Shown here: positions 12,655-24,639 of the stretch, one piece after another
How the letters are laid out: every line of letters begins with the position of its first letter
How positions within the stretch are numbered: the stretch's first letter is position 1
Assembly (NCBI RefSeq): GCF_008831285.2
Contig: NC_045141.1
Location: 16,106,106-16,170,105 of the forward strand
Source of the DNA: Nymphaea colorata
Lineage: Eukaryota > Streptophyta > Magnoliopsida > Nymphaeales > Nymphaeaceae
DNA: 64,000 nucleotides
Direction: 5' to 3'
The notes under the pieces: generated by a model
What the model was told of the DNA's origin: nothing
Seen by the model: the letters and a program-made list of their open reading frames with translations, nothing else
The model's database searches: none
Made by a program: the position numbers and the translations under genes

Positions 12655-12940
12655 TTTCAAAGTATGTGGTGGTCAGCAGGGGCAGAACCAGAAATTTTTT
12701 ATAAAATGGGTCAAATTATAGTTTCTAAATTTTTAACAAAAATCAAAATATCATTTTTTCAAAATTTTTATATAAAACAAGTGAAATTTTCTAAAATTTA
12801 CATGTAAATTTTAAAAATATGAGGTAGGGTCAGGGCCTGCATCCGCTCCTACTGGTCAGGCTGGTGGGCTGGTAAAAATCTGGTCATCAGTTTGATTCCT
12901 ATAAATGTTAATCCTTTAGATCATAGATCGTAAAAGACTC
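12655..12940 (+). mobile_element. SINE-like (tRNA-derived) repeat, split by a MITE
   Basis: Removing the MITE at 12677-12851 and one target-site copy joins GTATGTGGTGGTCAG to GCTGGTGGG, which resembles a tRNA A box. It is followed by CTGGTCATCAGTTTGATTCC, resembling a degenerate B box, and a short tail. The same order occurs at about 56035-56130 (GTAGCATAGCTGGTCAG ... GGTCGTCAGTTTCATTC ... TATAGATTGCAAA). The tRNA origin is inferred from these boxes. Confidence 0.5.
12677..12851. mobile_element. hAT-like MITE (family A), 175 bp
   Basis: The ends are CAGGGGCAGA on the left and, in reverse complement, TAGGAGCGGA on the right. The flanking 8-bp target duplication is GTGGTCAG / CTGGTCAG (7 of 8). 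Eight-bp duplications and CAGGGGCGGA-type ends are the signature of hAT-derived MITEs. The AT-rich interior shares blocks with the copy at 63009-63186, including TTTCTAAATTTT, TTTTATATAA and ACATGTAAATT, so the two belong to one family. Confidence 0.82.
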
Positions 12941-12984
12941 TACTTTTCTCTGCCCTTAGTGTTGCATGGAGGAGGTTTTGAACA

Positions 12985-13045
12985 CCAGCTTAGTCCCGTG
13001 GCTAGTAGGCAGCTAGTCCTTGGTTCAAATATTAAGGGCACTAAT
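12985..13045 (+). repeat. Possible second tRNA-derived fragment
   Basis: GTGGCTAGTAGGCAGC followed about 12 bp later by TTGGTTCAAAT resembles a tRNA A box and B box. The spacing is shorter than in a tRNA gene and no cloverleaf can be built, so it is at best a decayed SINE head. Confidence 0.3.
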
Positions 13046-13159
13046 TCTTGTTCTTGCCAAACAGGTACCAACCCTCAAAGTCTTTCAACTGGAGTGCAAG
13101 AAAAAATAAGAGTAAGGATCAAATCACCACCTGTTTCACTTTCAAAGGTGGAATGATTT

Positions 13160-16100
13160 CATTAGTAAACTGGCAACCTTAATAACAAAAATAAGCATCC
13201 TCCAAGGGGTTGGTACAACTGACTCAAGTAGGGTTTGACGGGTCATAAGTGCAGAGAGGGTGGTATCTCGAGGCACCAAAGTATGTCATGTATCATAGAG
13301 AATGATGGATTGGGTGGGAGCTTTAGACTTATGGTATGTCCACTGAACCCTAAACTAATCATTTTGTGTCGACTAGATGAACCAGCTGCTATCTAGGTTC
13401 TTAACAATGCGAGCCAAATTTAAGCCGCTCAAATGGGTTTAGTTACATCGATCCTGAAGACCGTTCGTTCTGGTTTTCTTTTTTTATTTTTTTCCCGATG
13501 TATTTCCAGATTTATCCACATGCTTGTAGAAAGTTGGTCTTTTGTATTTTAAGAAAATGTCATCTCTCATTGGCCGTTTACAAAGCCAAATTAAAATTGA
13601 TGACGACTTTCGGTAGTTTGGATCTCCATTTTGCAAAAAAAAAAAAACTTCACATTGTAGACTTTGAAAGGAAATGGTGGGAAAATTGGAGGCAAACACT
13701 GCATTTGATTGACCTATATAAGCGCAATTCTCTCTTACCATGGTCCCTTTCTGTGTGAGGAGGAGGTCAATAATCTACTGCTCAGAAACAAAGCCCGATG
13801 ACCCACCATTCCTCTTGCTTTCGTGGTCTTAAGTTGTATCATTATCTGCAATGGCAGCGGTGCACCATTCGACTTAGGCACTGACCCCAACTTAAAAGTA
13901 AAAGCTTCTTCCAACTAGTGGGTTTTTTTTAAAAAAAAAATTATTGTGCAAGTTGAAGAAAATTTAACGAAAAAAAAAAACCTTATTGAGGGTCCTATCG
14001 TTGGTCATAGTTTTTTGAAACTAAGCCCAATATTTTTAAATATTATTATGGAAGTTATATTGGTCAATTCATTTCTATTTATTAACAACTACCAATCTGA
14101 AAACAAAGTTTAAAATATATTATTTTGGGAAATATGACAAATGCTCAGTTCTATATATTTCCTACGTGTTTACTTTATTGAACCAAAATTTTCATTAAGA
14201 GCTCATTTTTCGTCATAATTCTAAAATATGCCTCAAGTAATTTTTATCTGCGGACTCAATTCTTCTAACTTGCAAGTAGTCTGGAATTCCATTCTGTATT
14301 TTGTGTTTGATTATACTTTGAAGTTGAGAAGTAATGTCTAGTTATTCGCAAGAAAGAAAATGATGTAATTATTTCACTTATAAAGTTCTAATGCTCCTTA
14401 AAGAAATGTTATTAAAACGGATTTCAAACTAAGTAGGCCCACTTGCCAAGTCAGTGGAAATCAGCCGATTAAATAGTCAACTGAATTAGTTAAATGGGGG
14501 AAAAACATTATAAAAAAAATAAATGGAATTTATAAAAGTTCCTTTTATTTTAATAAATTTCTTATGAATTATTTTAAAATTCATAATTAATAACAAATAT
14601 GTGCACTTTTCTATGAAATCAGTTCCCAATTAATTATCGTACAAATTAATTTTAGTCATCAATACACTGAATCACTCTCGTTCTTTTAATACAGATATTG
14701 TTTCATTAGCTGACATCATCTTTGTGCACAAATGGTTTATTTTGTCAAAATTTTAGGATTTTTTTTTTTAAATATGTTTGCGGTTAGATCATGTTCACCC
14801 TCGTAGCTGGATTGGGTTCGACTGGCTCGCCAAATGCACAGAACATTCGGGTGAGCAAGAAGAATATTTCATCCTACTACCCATTTGAAAGATGAAGCCC
14901 GCACCCTTTCTCGCATCCCCTTCTTTTAGTGTATCGGGGTGATGCTCAACTATAATTCAATTTAGGTATCAGTGTCTTTCTTTTTGTAGCACAAAAAATT
15001 GATGACATCAAAAAGGCCGAGAGAAAGGTATGAAACTCATTCTTTCGTTCAGAAATAAGAAGGCTGTTCTCTAATTTCCGAATATAAGGTAAGGTAATAC
15101 ATAATTATGCATATGACATTTTATTTATACATCTATATTGCCTTTTACTATATTAGAAATAGAGAACACAAATTTTGAAAATATCAAAGTCTCCAAAAGA
15201 CTTTTCATCTTCGACCTCACATGTTTGAAGGATCTCCTTATAATCTTTTCGTATCTAATCCGTACATCAGCTCCGACTAAGTCGCGAGATTTGTTTCCTC
15301 CGGATAATTTGAACTCGCAATATTTTTTCCAACACTGTTGTTCACAAGTCAAATGAACAGAATCATTCTCAGCGGCAGCTCTTTGACCCGATCCGATGTG
15401 ATAACAACAGCAACATTAATTGACAGTAATCAATAACAAAATGAATATGGTTAGTCATATGACATGCAAAATATTGCGATAATAGACTCCCAAGATAAGG
15501 AGTGTGACCGTGTCAGGGATAATTTGTCAACGAAGACGATCCGGTCGCGTTTGTCTTCGTGGACGAGGGAAAAAAACTTCCGCGCGTGACGTGTTATACC
15601 AGGGCCAAGCGGATGGTTATTAAATTAGTGAAATGACAGAAAGGGGCGTCAAGTTTGTCCAAAACGTATCTGAACCGGGGAACGGGCCGAAAACGCCTGC
15701 TCAAGACTCTTCTAGGTCTCTTGTCATTTAAGCTGCGAATTCTCCTCCTTGACCACGCGACTGCTCTTTTCATTCTTTCATTCAAGTAACTTCCGCCTTT
15801 ATTACGCGTCTTCCTGGCGAGGATCTATTTTGAAAATTGTAAAAATGAAGGCCTAATTTGGAAAAATGGGCGAATGGACACTTCTGTCCGTATTAAATGT
15901 GAAAGGGAGAAGGTGAACTCTTTTTTCCTGCCACATGACATCTTCGCGTGCAGTCCTTAAAAAAATATATAAATCATGAAACCTAAACTTTTACCTTCTT
16001 ACATGAACCAATTTTGGTGGTGAGCGTGTGAAAATGATTTTCCTAGGGTTGCCCGAGAGAGCTGGAATTAGTTGTCCAAAAAATTTGATTTTTTATTGTT

Positions 16101-17921
16101 TTGAAAAACTAATTTATATGTATAGATAATAGGACCAACATTCCCTTTTAAAAAATATAAATTTTATCAAAAATGAGTTTTGACAAATCTTATTTTTTTA
16201 TATTAACCAAATACACTTCAAAAGGAGTTAAAAATTATTTTTAATCTAAAAATTTGTTTTGATCGAGTTTAATTAGGAATTCCAATTGAAGTCCAAGTGC
16301 CGAACTCAATTTTAGAACATTAGCTAAGTTCATTGCTTAATTTTTAAAACTAAAAAGGACCGTTTTTTTTTTGGTCGGCGCAGACGATGCGTCTTCAATT
16401 CAACTTTTGTGGATGCTACTTTTTTAGACTACGAATTTTTCGTTGCAGGTCAAAACTATAGTTTCAGACTTTAACTACAGAAAAATATAGTTTTTTTTTA
16501 ATTTGTTTAGGTAAATGAAACTAAAATTTTTATAATTTATAAGTAAAATTTTTATTTTTTGAAAAGCTGAGTGAGTCTCTGCCTCTTGCATGCATGACAT
16601 TCGAATTGAAGGGTGTATCATAACATAGTGCAAGTGTCAAAATAGCTATGGACCCTAAAAGCGGCGAGATAGGGAGTGACATCCACCACCAAAGAAACCA
16701 GGATTGTTTGGAACAACACCCAAATATGATGCGAAGTTGACGCTAATCGAGGGTGATTTTTCTTGCTCTTTTTTACAACGTAAATGTCACACATGATAGG
16801 TAAGAAATTTTCATGTTTTGGAGCGTGAGAAATGTTTTGCCGTAGGATTTACTTTGCGTGTTTGACTAGCTCACCGATTTGATTGCCCAGAAATTTCAAA
16901 AGAGAACGTATTCACATGGGGTCAACCGACAACCACCACCCTCTTGTAGAGAACGACAAGCTTGTCAAACAAATTTCATCATTCAAAGCGCTGGGAAGCC
17001 GCGGCAAAATCTTTCCCCACTTTTCCAAGAAAGTCGATCTATAGTCAAACGCCTCCAACGGCATGAGAAAAATTTTCCAAACAAGCACATTCTTGGTATA
17101 TTGAGTTAGCTTAATCAGTTTTATAATATGTAACCTGTCGTCGGGAAGAGCATTGAAAAAATGTGATTCATATAGAATATCAAACACTAGACTTTCTTCC
17201 ACTTAAAGCAATATTATCGACGCCTATTCTTCGATCGCCGATTAGGGAACCCTTTTCATTACAAATAACTTTAGAAAATTGTCGTTTCAAATTTAATGCA
17301 TAGAAACTATTCCAAAATCTTTATCTGATACAGCCAATACAGTTAACAACTATAGCCATAAATCGGTCCTCCTAACCAATTAAACTAAGATTGTTCGTGA
17401 CTATTTGAGTAGACTTTTCATTGCGAACAAGGTGCAGTATTTTCTCTTTATTTATTTATTTATTTATTTACTTTTATTAAAAACGGTTGACTTCCAGTTG
17501 TAATTCAATTCCCCTAAGTTCTTTTTCTTTTTTAATCAAAATGATGAATATGCAACACTCAAAGTTGATGGGTGTATCCTTTTTTCTACACATGCTTTGG
17601 AACAGCCTTGAATGTCTAGAGTATGAAGGAAAATGGAAGGCTTCTTTTGGAAGTCTTTTTTTTAATTTATTTATGATTATTTTCATGTATATATATATAT
17701 ATATTATATTTATTTATTAGCTTTTATTTAAAAATGGTTTAATTGTTCATTGACTATAGTGTAAGCAGTCCTGTCAAAAGTCCGAGTATTATTATTATTA
17801 TTTTTTTTTTTAGTACAAACGATGAATTAGAACACGAATTAGAACACACCTACTCATGCTTTCAAACGAGCTTGGGCTTTTTCGAGGTATTTTTTTAATA
17901 TATATATATATATATATGTAT

Positions 17922-17972
<51 letters not shown>

Positions 17973-19140
17973 TCAAACTCTTTGTCCCTCTCCATCCAAC
18001 CACTCCTCCTTTCCCACATGGTTGGTCTGGTGTGGAGTAAGAGATGTGAGATAAGGCTCTATTGTGGGCGAGATTCTTGTAGCCGTTGCTCTTGTGGTAT
18101 GGTATATAAGATGGAGATCACGTGAGAACAAAGTCAGATCCCGCGGCCTTTGACAAGTGACAAGACAGACGCTGAATTATTGAGATGAGATGCCAACCTC
18201 CTCAGCGTCAGTTCCTACCTCCCCCAAGCAGCAAACGAGCTACACAACACACACATCCAGAATAGGACCCTTCACATTGAATTGGACAATTTATCCCCGA
18301 ATTATTGGCTAATTCAAGAGAAAGCAGGGAAAAGAAATCATTCCAATCGCCTGATTCAGGCGAAAACCATCAATCCAACTTGATCGGAATTGGCTGATTC
18401 AGGTCGATAATTGTGTCTATTCTGACACCATTACTCATAAACCTTAAAGAAAATCAGAAAATAAACAGCACTGAAAAAAAACGTTACATGTATAAGAAAT
18501 AGAATGAAGGGTACCAATTCAAATTCGAATACCAAGTTTTAATCGGATTGCTAATCTGATTTGAATTTTCTTAATTTGACTACTTGATTCTATATGAAAT
18601 GAAGTTAAGGATTATGTGTTTGAATTTTCTTAAGTATAACACTAGCAGAGTCGATTTTTTTTTTTTTTTTTTTTTTTTTTGGTGGAGGCACTCATTTAAT
18701 CCTTTTAGTTTTTAATTTGTTTAGAACACTTATATGTATAACAATCAAATATATCAAAACATTAACATATATTTTGAACTAACTTGACAAAGTTAGACCA
18801 TCGAATGTCCATGAACATACAAGTTGGAAGAAGGTGGTTTTTTCCAGGCAAGTTCAGGCCTTGTTCCCATAAATGATAGCAGAATGGATCGGTCGACAGT
18901 GATTAAGATTTTTCTTAAGAAAAAAAAAAGCAGCGATGAAAAACAAAAGTACATTGGGGAGTTTGATGCATGTGCCGTGTGACAATAACGAAGAAGAAAA
19001 GTTCACGGTTATGCTGCAAAAGCAAAAACTTTCCTATATGTATTAAAATCTAAAAAATGTTTAACTTAATATATATTTTGCATCAACCTATCCTTACTAT
19101 CATTTTGGTAAGATTAGATTTTTTTTTGAGAAAAAAAAAC
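13160..19140. other. AT-rich intergenic stretch with scattered low-complexity tracts
   Basis: No gene was recognised. 13790-13905 contains AGGC and GGTGCACCATTCGACTTAGG words that match the tail of the SINE-like repeat at 25070-25275 and is probably a decayed copy. 15520-15830 is noticeably more GC-rich (CGCGTGACGTG and similar words) but has no extended frame. (TTTA)n lies at 17920-17973 and a 26-base T run at 18655-18680. Other open frames are short and unlike known proteins. Confidence 0.45.
17920..17973. repeat. (TTTA)n microsatellite
   Basis: About thirteen uninterrupted TTTA units, preceded by a short (TA)n run at 17900-17917. Confidence 0.95.
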
Positions 19141-19144
19141 CTTT

Positions 19145-19870
19145 GAATTTCATATTTAAATGGTCTGGTTTTTGTCCCTAACCTATTGATATGGTTTGTA
19201 CCAATTAAAAATCTGATCTATTCAAATTAATTTTTAAATTATTTTTTTGGCAATCTAACCGTATAGATATGATCTTAAGATTTTATTGGTGAGAAATATG
19301 TATTAAGTTAGTCATTTTCTTTCTTAAATAACGATTTTAAACAATAAAAAAATGATCGGCTCTTATTACATAAAACATTGATAGTAGAATGATCAATTTT
19401 CCTTACGAAAATGACTTAAATTTAAACATGATTTACATTATATTAGTGTTTATAAAAAGGTTAGAAAGTTCACATTTCGTTGAAAATATTTTTTAACACA
19501 AATTTAAAAGGTCTGGCTTTATCCTTACCCAAGTCGTCCTGAAAGGGATAGAAACCAGACCTCCTAAATTCATGTTAAAAAATATTTTTAAACAAAATGT
19601 GAATTTTCTAACATTTTTATAAACACTAATCTAATGTAAATCATGCTTCAGTTCAAGTCATTTGTGTAAAAATAATTGAATTTTATACTATCAAAATTTG
19701 ATGGTATAAGAGTCATTCATTTTTTGACTTAAAAAAAAAATTAAATAAAAAAAAAGACTAATTTAATATATGCTTCTCATCAAGTCACTCTTGAGATCAT
19801 ATCTATAACTTGAGATCATATCTATAAGGTTAGGTCTGATTTTTTATTCTTACCCAAGTGATCTAGATTT
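19145..19870. repeat. Large palindrome: two head-to-head copies of a foldback/MITE family
   Basis: The left arm (about 19145-19525) and right arm (about 19540-19870) are imperfect reverse complements around a centre near 19530. There GGTCTGGCTTTATCC faces GGGATAGAAACCAGACC. Matching blocks include GTTAGAAAGTTCACATTT with AAATGTGAATTTTCTAAC, and TAGATATGATCTTAAG with the direct pair GAGATCATATCTATA near the right end. A related single arm lies at 23870-24070, so each arm is probably one copy of a dispersed element of about 330 bp. There is no coding potential. Confidence 0.7.
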
Positions 19871-20522
19871 TACGAACTTTCCTCTAGAGAGAGAGAATAT
19901 GAGGAACTGAAATCCTCCGGCTGTCTTGAGCCTTGTTTAACCACAGCCATTCGATTTATTGTATTGGGCAGATGTGATTGAACACTCAATGCAATGCATC
20001 ATACCATGTGCTATATATATATATATATATATAAGTGACACAAGATTTTTTATAATGTCATCGAAATGCTACCTTAAGTTTTCATATAAAGATTTTATAG
20101 GACTTCGTGAGTGAATAAAAAGTTTCATGGTTTTGATTGCTTTGAACATGCAAAGGTCACATATAAAAGGTTCTGGCTCGCGACCTACATTCAACTTTTA
20201 CTCGAATCGCGCTTATAAGAATCGAATCCATTTGACAACCACCGCCTTCATCTTGTCATAGAAATTTACCTTGTGGGAAAGTAAAGAAAGGATGGGACAA
20301 CCAATGTGACGAGGAGAGTGGTGTCTTCGTTATCGAGAAAACATATACATAACAAGGTCTTGTGTCTCCACGTTCCTATGTACTAATGTTTGTCATTGAG
20401 CCTGCATAGGAGTGCAAATGCTTCACTTCTGAATTTCCGGCAGTTCAGATCTATTTCCGGCAGCAGCCAAATCCCCGATCCCGGTTTCTTTGCAATCCTA
20501 GCTAGGAAGCGTTAAGCAGATT

Positions 20523-20551
20523 TAATAATGATAATAATAATAATAATAATA
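20523..20551. repeat. (ATA/AAT)n microsatellite
   Basis: A short run of AATAAT units within intergenic DNA. Confidence 0.85.
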
Positions 20552-20652
20552 GTTGCCTTAATTTTGATATAAATATATGGGTGAGTGGGAGGATTAATCG
20601 CACCATTCCAAGGAGAGCAGGAGCTTCACTTTTTCCCTTTGTTTTTAAGATT

Positions 20653-21437
20653 GATATGAGATCTCTGCATGCTTTAACTTGCATGTAGGACCCACTGCGT
20701 TACAATATGGAACATAATTCTCACAAGTTGAACCAACGACGTGCCGCATAACGCATCCAATTTGAGCTATGCTCCTCAGAGCACCATAATTTTGATACTC
20801 TTCATGCAAACTTTCCACTTCTTCCCAGCATCCACAAGGTCAAAAGCTGCATCGGTATCAGGTGATATAAGATCTCTATATGCTTCAACTTGCATGTGAG
20901 ACCCACCCTGTTACTGTATGGAAACATAATTTTCATAAGTTGAACCAAATGTGCTGCATAAACGCATCCAGCTTGAGCTATGCTCCTCAGGCCACCTTAA
21001 TTTTAATACCCTTCACGCAAACTTTCCACTTCTTCCCATCGCCCATAAGGTCCAGAGTTATACCAGGTGATATGAGATCTCTACATGCTTCAACTTACAT
21101 GTGAGACCCATCTTGTTACTGTATGAAAACATAATTCTCACAAGTTGAACCAAATGTGCTGCATAAACGCATCCAGCTTGAGCTATGCTCCTCAGGCCAC
21201 CTTAATTTTAATACCCTTCACGCAAACTTTCCACTTCTTTCCATCGCCCATAAGGTCCAGAGCTATACCATGTGATTTGAGATCTCTACATGCTTCAACT
21301 TGCACCTGGGACTCACCCTGTTACAGTATGGAAACATAATTCCCACAAGTCGAACCAAAGACGTGCCGCATAACGCGTCCAGTTTGAGCTATGCTCCTCA
21401 CGGCACCTTAATTTTGATACCATTCACGCAAACTTTC
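20653..21437 (+). repeat. Tandem array, ~205-211 bp unit, four copies
   Basis: Units start at about 20653, 20864, 21069 and 21274, each opening with GATAT(G/A)AGATCTCT or GATTTGAGATCTCT. Shared inner blocks are CTTCAACTTGCATGTGAGAC, GAGCTATGCTCCTCA and GCAAACTTTCCACTTC. The second and third units are the most alike. The fourth stops after about 164 bp at GCAAACTTTC, where unrelated sequence begins. Each unit carries a short frame by chance, but stops between units and the lack of any known domain argue against coding. This is a short satellite-like array. Confidence 0.9.
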
Positions 21438-21439
21438 AG

Positions 21440-22301
21440 TGGAAACACTAATAAAAAAAATAGTGGAGCAGTTTCTCCTGTCTCTAGCGTCTTGTCTTAT
21501 GGTGTGGACACCGCCTTTAGTTTGTGGCAGCATCAGCTTTGTGGGCTTAGATTCGCTAACAACCGTCGGAAAATGCCTGCTATAGCTGCTCATGCACATG
21601 AATGGTGGCCCACACCCCGCAATGGTTCGTTCATATATGCATATAGACAGGAACATGTGAACATTATTACCAAACACAGCGTATGGCTTTATGTAGTAAG
21701 AACAATATTTTAGTCATCAAATTTCAGTGTCAAATTGTCATCGTTTGCAATGCTTTGGATCGTAGTATTTAACTTCGTTCCCAAGTACCGCTACACAAAA
21801 ACAATTCTCCACGAGGGAATGATTTTGATTACTTTAGATTTTAGATCCATGAATTCGATGTGGCAATTTTTGGTAATGTGATAAAGGGTATACACTAAAA
21901 TCGGCAGTGCATCAAACTGACAATCTCAAGTCAAACTTTGGCCGCCTGAGATCTTCATTTACATTGGCGAAAGTCTGATTTGAGACCGGAGGAGGGAGGA
22001 TCTGATTCTTAAATTTATGAATCTCAAATCTTGAAGATCTTAGGTCAAAATAGAACAAAGGTTTTATAAATGCAACCAGTGCGGAAATGCTTTCATGTTT
22101 CAAGAGCTAGTCGCAGATAATGAGACATTACATCTTTTCTTAACCCCCCAACCTCTCTCTCTCCCCCCCCCCTTCTTTCTCTCTCTCACTTGCACCCTCA
22201 TAGGATGCGGATTTCGTCAGGAGCTAGATGCTTTGGCCTCTCATACATGCAGTTCAATTATCTGCAAGAGAGGCTAGATGGCTGGAGGATTTTGGATCCA
22301 T

Positions 22302-22395
<94 letters not shown>

Positions 22396-23790
22396 GAGAG
22401 AGAGAGAGAGAGAGAGATTGACGACTCTAGGTATCCAGAGTCACCCAACCATGTAACCAATACCATCTATCTGATGCAAATGAATGGTTGAGAGAAAAAC
22501 ATGGAAAAAATTTGGAAACTAATACTAAATGACAAAAATGTCCATTATCTTTATCTCTTTGTAATGTCTATCCTAGTGAATGAAGCAGTCTTCATTAGAT
22601 AGTTTGGTGACTCTAAAAAACAACAATCACTATTATATATATATATATATGTGTGTGTGTACCCTCTTGTATAAGCTAAAGTGTCCCCTTACCAGAAGAT
22701 AGGAGAAAAGTCACTGGGTTTTATGCACTTGAGCAAGCCATGACATATTAAAACACATGAGATAATACATCTTCATAAGTTGTCAATGTTACACTTTTAC
22801 CTTCTACCCCATAAACAAGTGCCTCTCTTCACAATGTGACGGTGCACTTGAAGGAACTTATGAACGCCAACCAATGAATACATTCCTTAGCATCGTTTCC
22901 TCCATAGCAGCACAAATCATTTTGTCCATTTTGGACCATTGTATGAGTTTCAGAGGAACATTATAGCACTGTGCAAAAACTCTTCAAAAATTTTCTATGA
23001 CCTTAGATTTTTCACTCATCTAGGAAAAAGGCACTTTCATTGAAAATGGCCCAATGTACTACAATGTGGTTTCCATTGAACATTGTTATAAATATGTATA
23101 ATGGAACTAATGGACAGAACTATGTCCTTCTGTGGCATTAATGCATCCTTCTGTTTTCGTGGTTTAGACACAAGCTTACAAATGCACAATCACACATACA
23201 CAGACAAACAAGCTCGGAAAAACTAGACTCAAATGATCATGGAAGGTACAACCGAAGGGAGGTGCAACAACTACAACCAATGACATTAGATGACCATTAT
23301 ATCTAACAGAAGAGTATTTCATTGATTGAACTCTGTATATCCAGTTTTAGCATTCATTTACCAAGAATATGCTTTAAATAATAAAATAATGGGGAGTAGA
23401 AAAGTTTCACGAGATCATAAGATTTTATTGCGTAATAATGCTTTTCGTAACACCAAGCAACTCACCAAAACGGAAGTGTCCAAAGGGTTCCATGCATTGG
23501 GATCCAATGAACCATGAAGACCAGAAGAACAAATGCGAAGCATAGCAAGATGGGAAAACAGTCTTGGAATAAAATAGAAAAGAAAACCAGCTAACGGGCG
23601 GTTGATGAATTGATATTGCTTGGAGATACTGCACCATCCATGACTGCACACCCATCCAAAGTAAAACGTCTTTTTCAAATGAAAGTTTAGCTGCCAACTT
23701 GTGAAAATTAAACCTTGTCGACTGCCTGGCTCATCCCACTTTTTCTGGGGCAAGCGCGTCTATGCAACACGCACAGAGCCCCTCTCTCTC
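21440..23790. other. Intergenic stretch with microsatellites, no gene recognised
   Basis: Open frames of up to 137 codons occur but partly overlap the tandem array and match nothing familiar. 22140-22200 is CT-rich. 22305-22418 is a (TA)n-(GA)n compound tract. 22680-23110 has moderately complex sequence without a clear frame and could be decayed transposon coding sequence; I cannot identify it. Confidence 0.4.
22305..22418. repeat. (TA)n-(GA)n compound microsatellite
   Basis: About 44 TA units (22305-22392) followed by about 11 GA units (22396-22418). Confidence 0.97.
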
Positions 23791-23795
23791 TCCCC

Positions 23796-23825
23796 CTCAT
23801 AATAATAATAACAATAATAAAAATT

Positions 23826-23857
<32 letters not shown>

Positions 23858-24070
23858 TATATATGATTGGTAGTTACCAGACTACTTGGGTAAAAAATAA
23901 AAACCAAGTTTCTTAAATTCATTTTAAAAAATCTTTAAACAAAAAGTGAACCTTCTAATGTGTTGACAAATACTAATTTAACATAAATCATGTTTTAGCC
24001 ATAAAAAACATTAAGCAAAAAACGACTAAAATTTTTTTTTTTCATCAAATCATTCATTATATCTATAAGG

Positions 24071-24117
<47 letters not shown>
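23796..24117. repeat. Foldback-family arm bracketed by microsatellites
   Basis: An AAT/ATT run and a (TA)n run (23796-23864) are followed by a single arm of the family that forms the palindrome at 19.15-19.87 kb: TACTTGGGTAAAAAATAAAA, then AAATTCATTTTAAAAAATC, then a TAACATAAATCATG block. The arm ends at ATCTATAAGGTTA, where a second (TA)n tract (24072-24117) replaces the expected terminus. Confidence 0.6.
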
Positions 24118-24120
<3 letters not shown>

Positions 24121-24639
24121 CTACATATTATGTTACAATTTAAAACAGAAAACATAAATTCTAGTCAACCAAGTTTGATGTAAGCTATAACGTTTAGCCA
24201 TAAACTCTGAACACATACAAAAGGCTAAATTTAAACATCAAAATGTGTTTCATTTGATCTTTGTGATGTTTGGTAGACAGAATGCCGATAAACATCTTTA
24301 TCAGTGCAGTCGGAAAATTGGCAGATACGAAGAGACATCGTAAAATAGGTTTACCATTCGTATGACCAGATGATCCATACTACTCGCTCTCCGGCGAACA
24401 AGACCAAAACCATTTGGTGTTTAGTTTCCTTCAAGTGAATAAGGAGAAATCCAATAGAAAGAATTTATGCTTGTGTTTCTCCATTCTTTCTTTGCCATTT
24501 TTACCTTGAACTCTCTCCCTCGGGCATAGTAACCATAATACATTTCTTAAACAATTTTGACATCTCAATTTCTTTCACATTTCGAACCTGTATGTTCATT
24601 TCTATCACCACTACCATCAGTCTAGACTCGGTCATCATC

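Noticed and set aside
20653-21437. CRISPR-like array
   Set aside because: Repeats and spacers are not distinct. The ~205 bp units are homologous along their whole length, and this is a plant nuclear sequence.
22680-23110. Possible decayed transposase coding sequence
   Set aside because: No frame or motif long enough to name a family could be followed on either strand.
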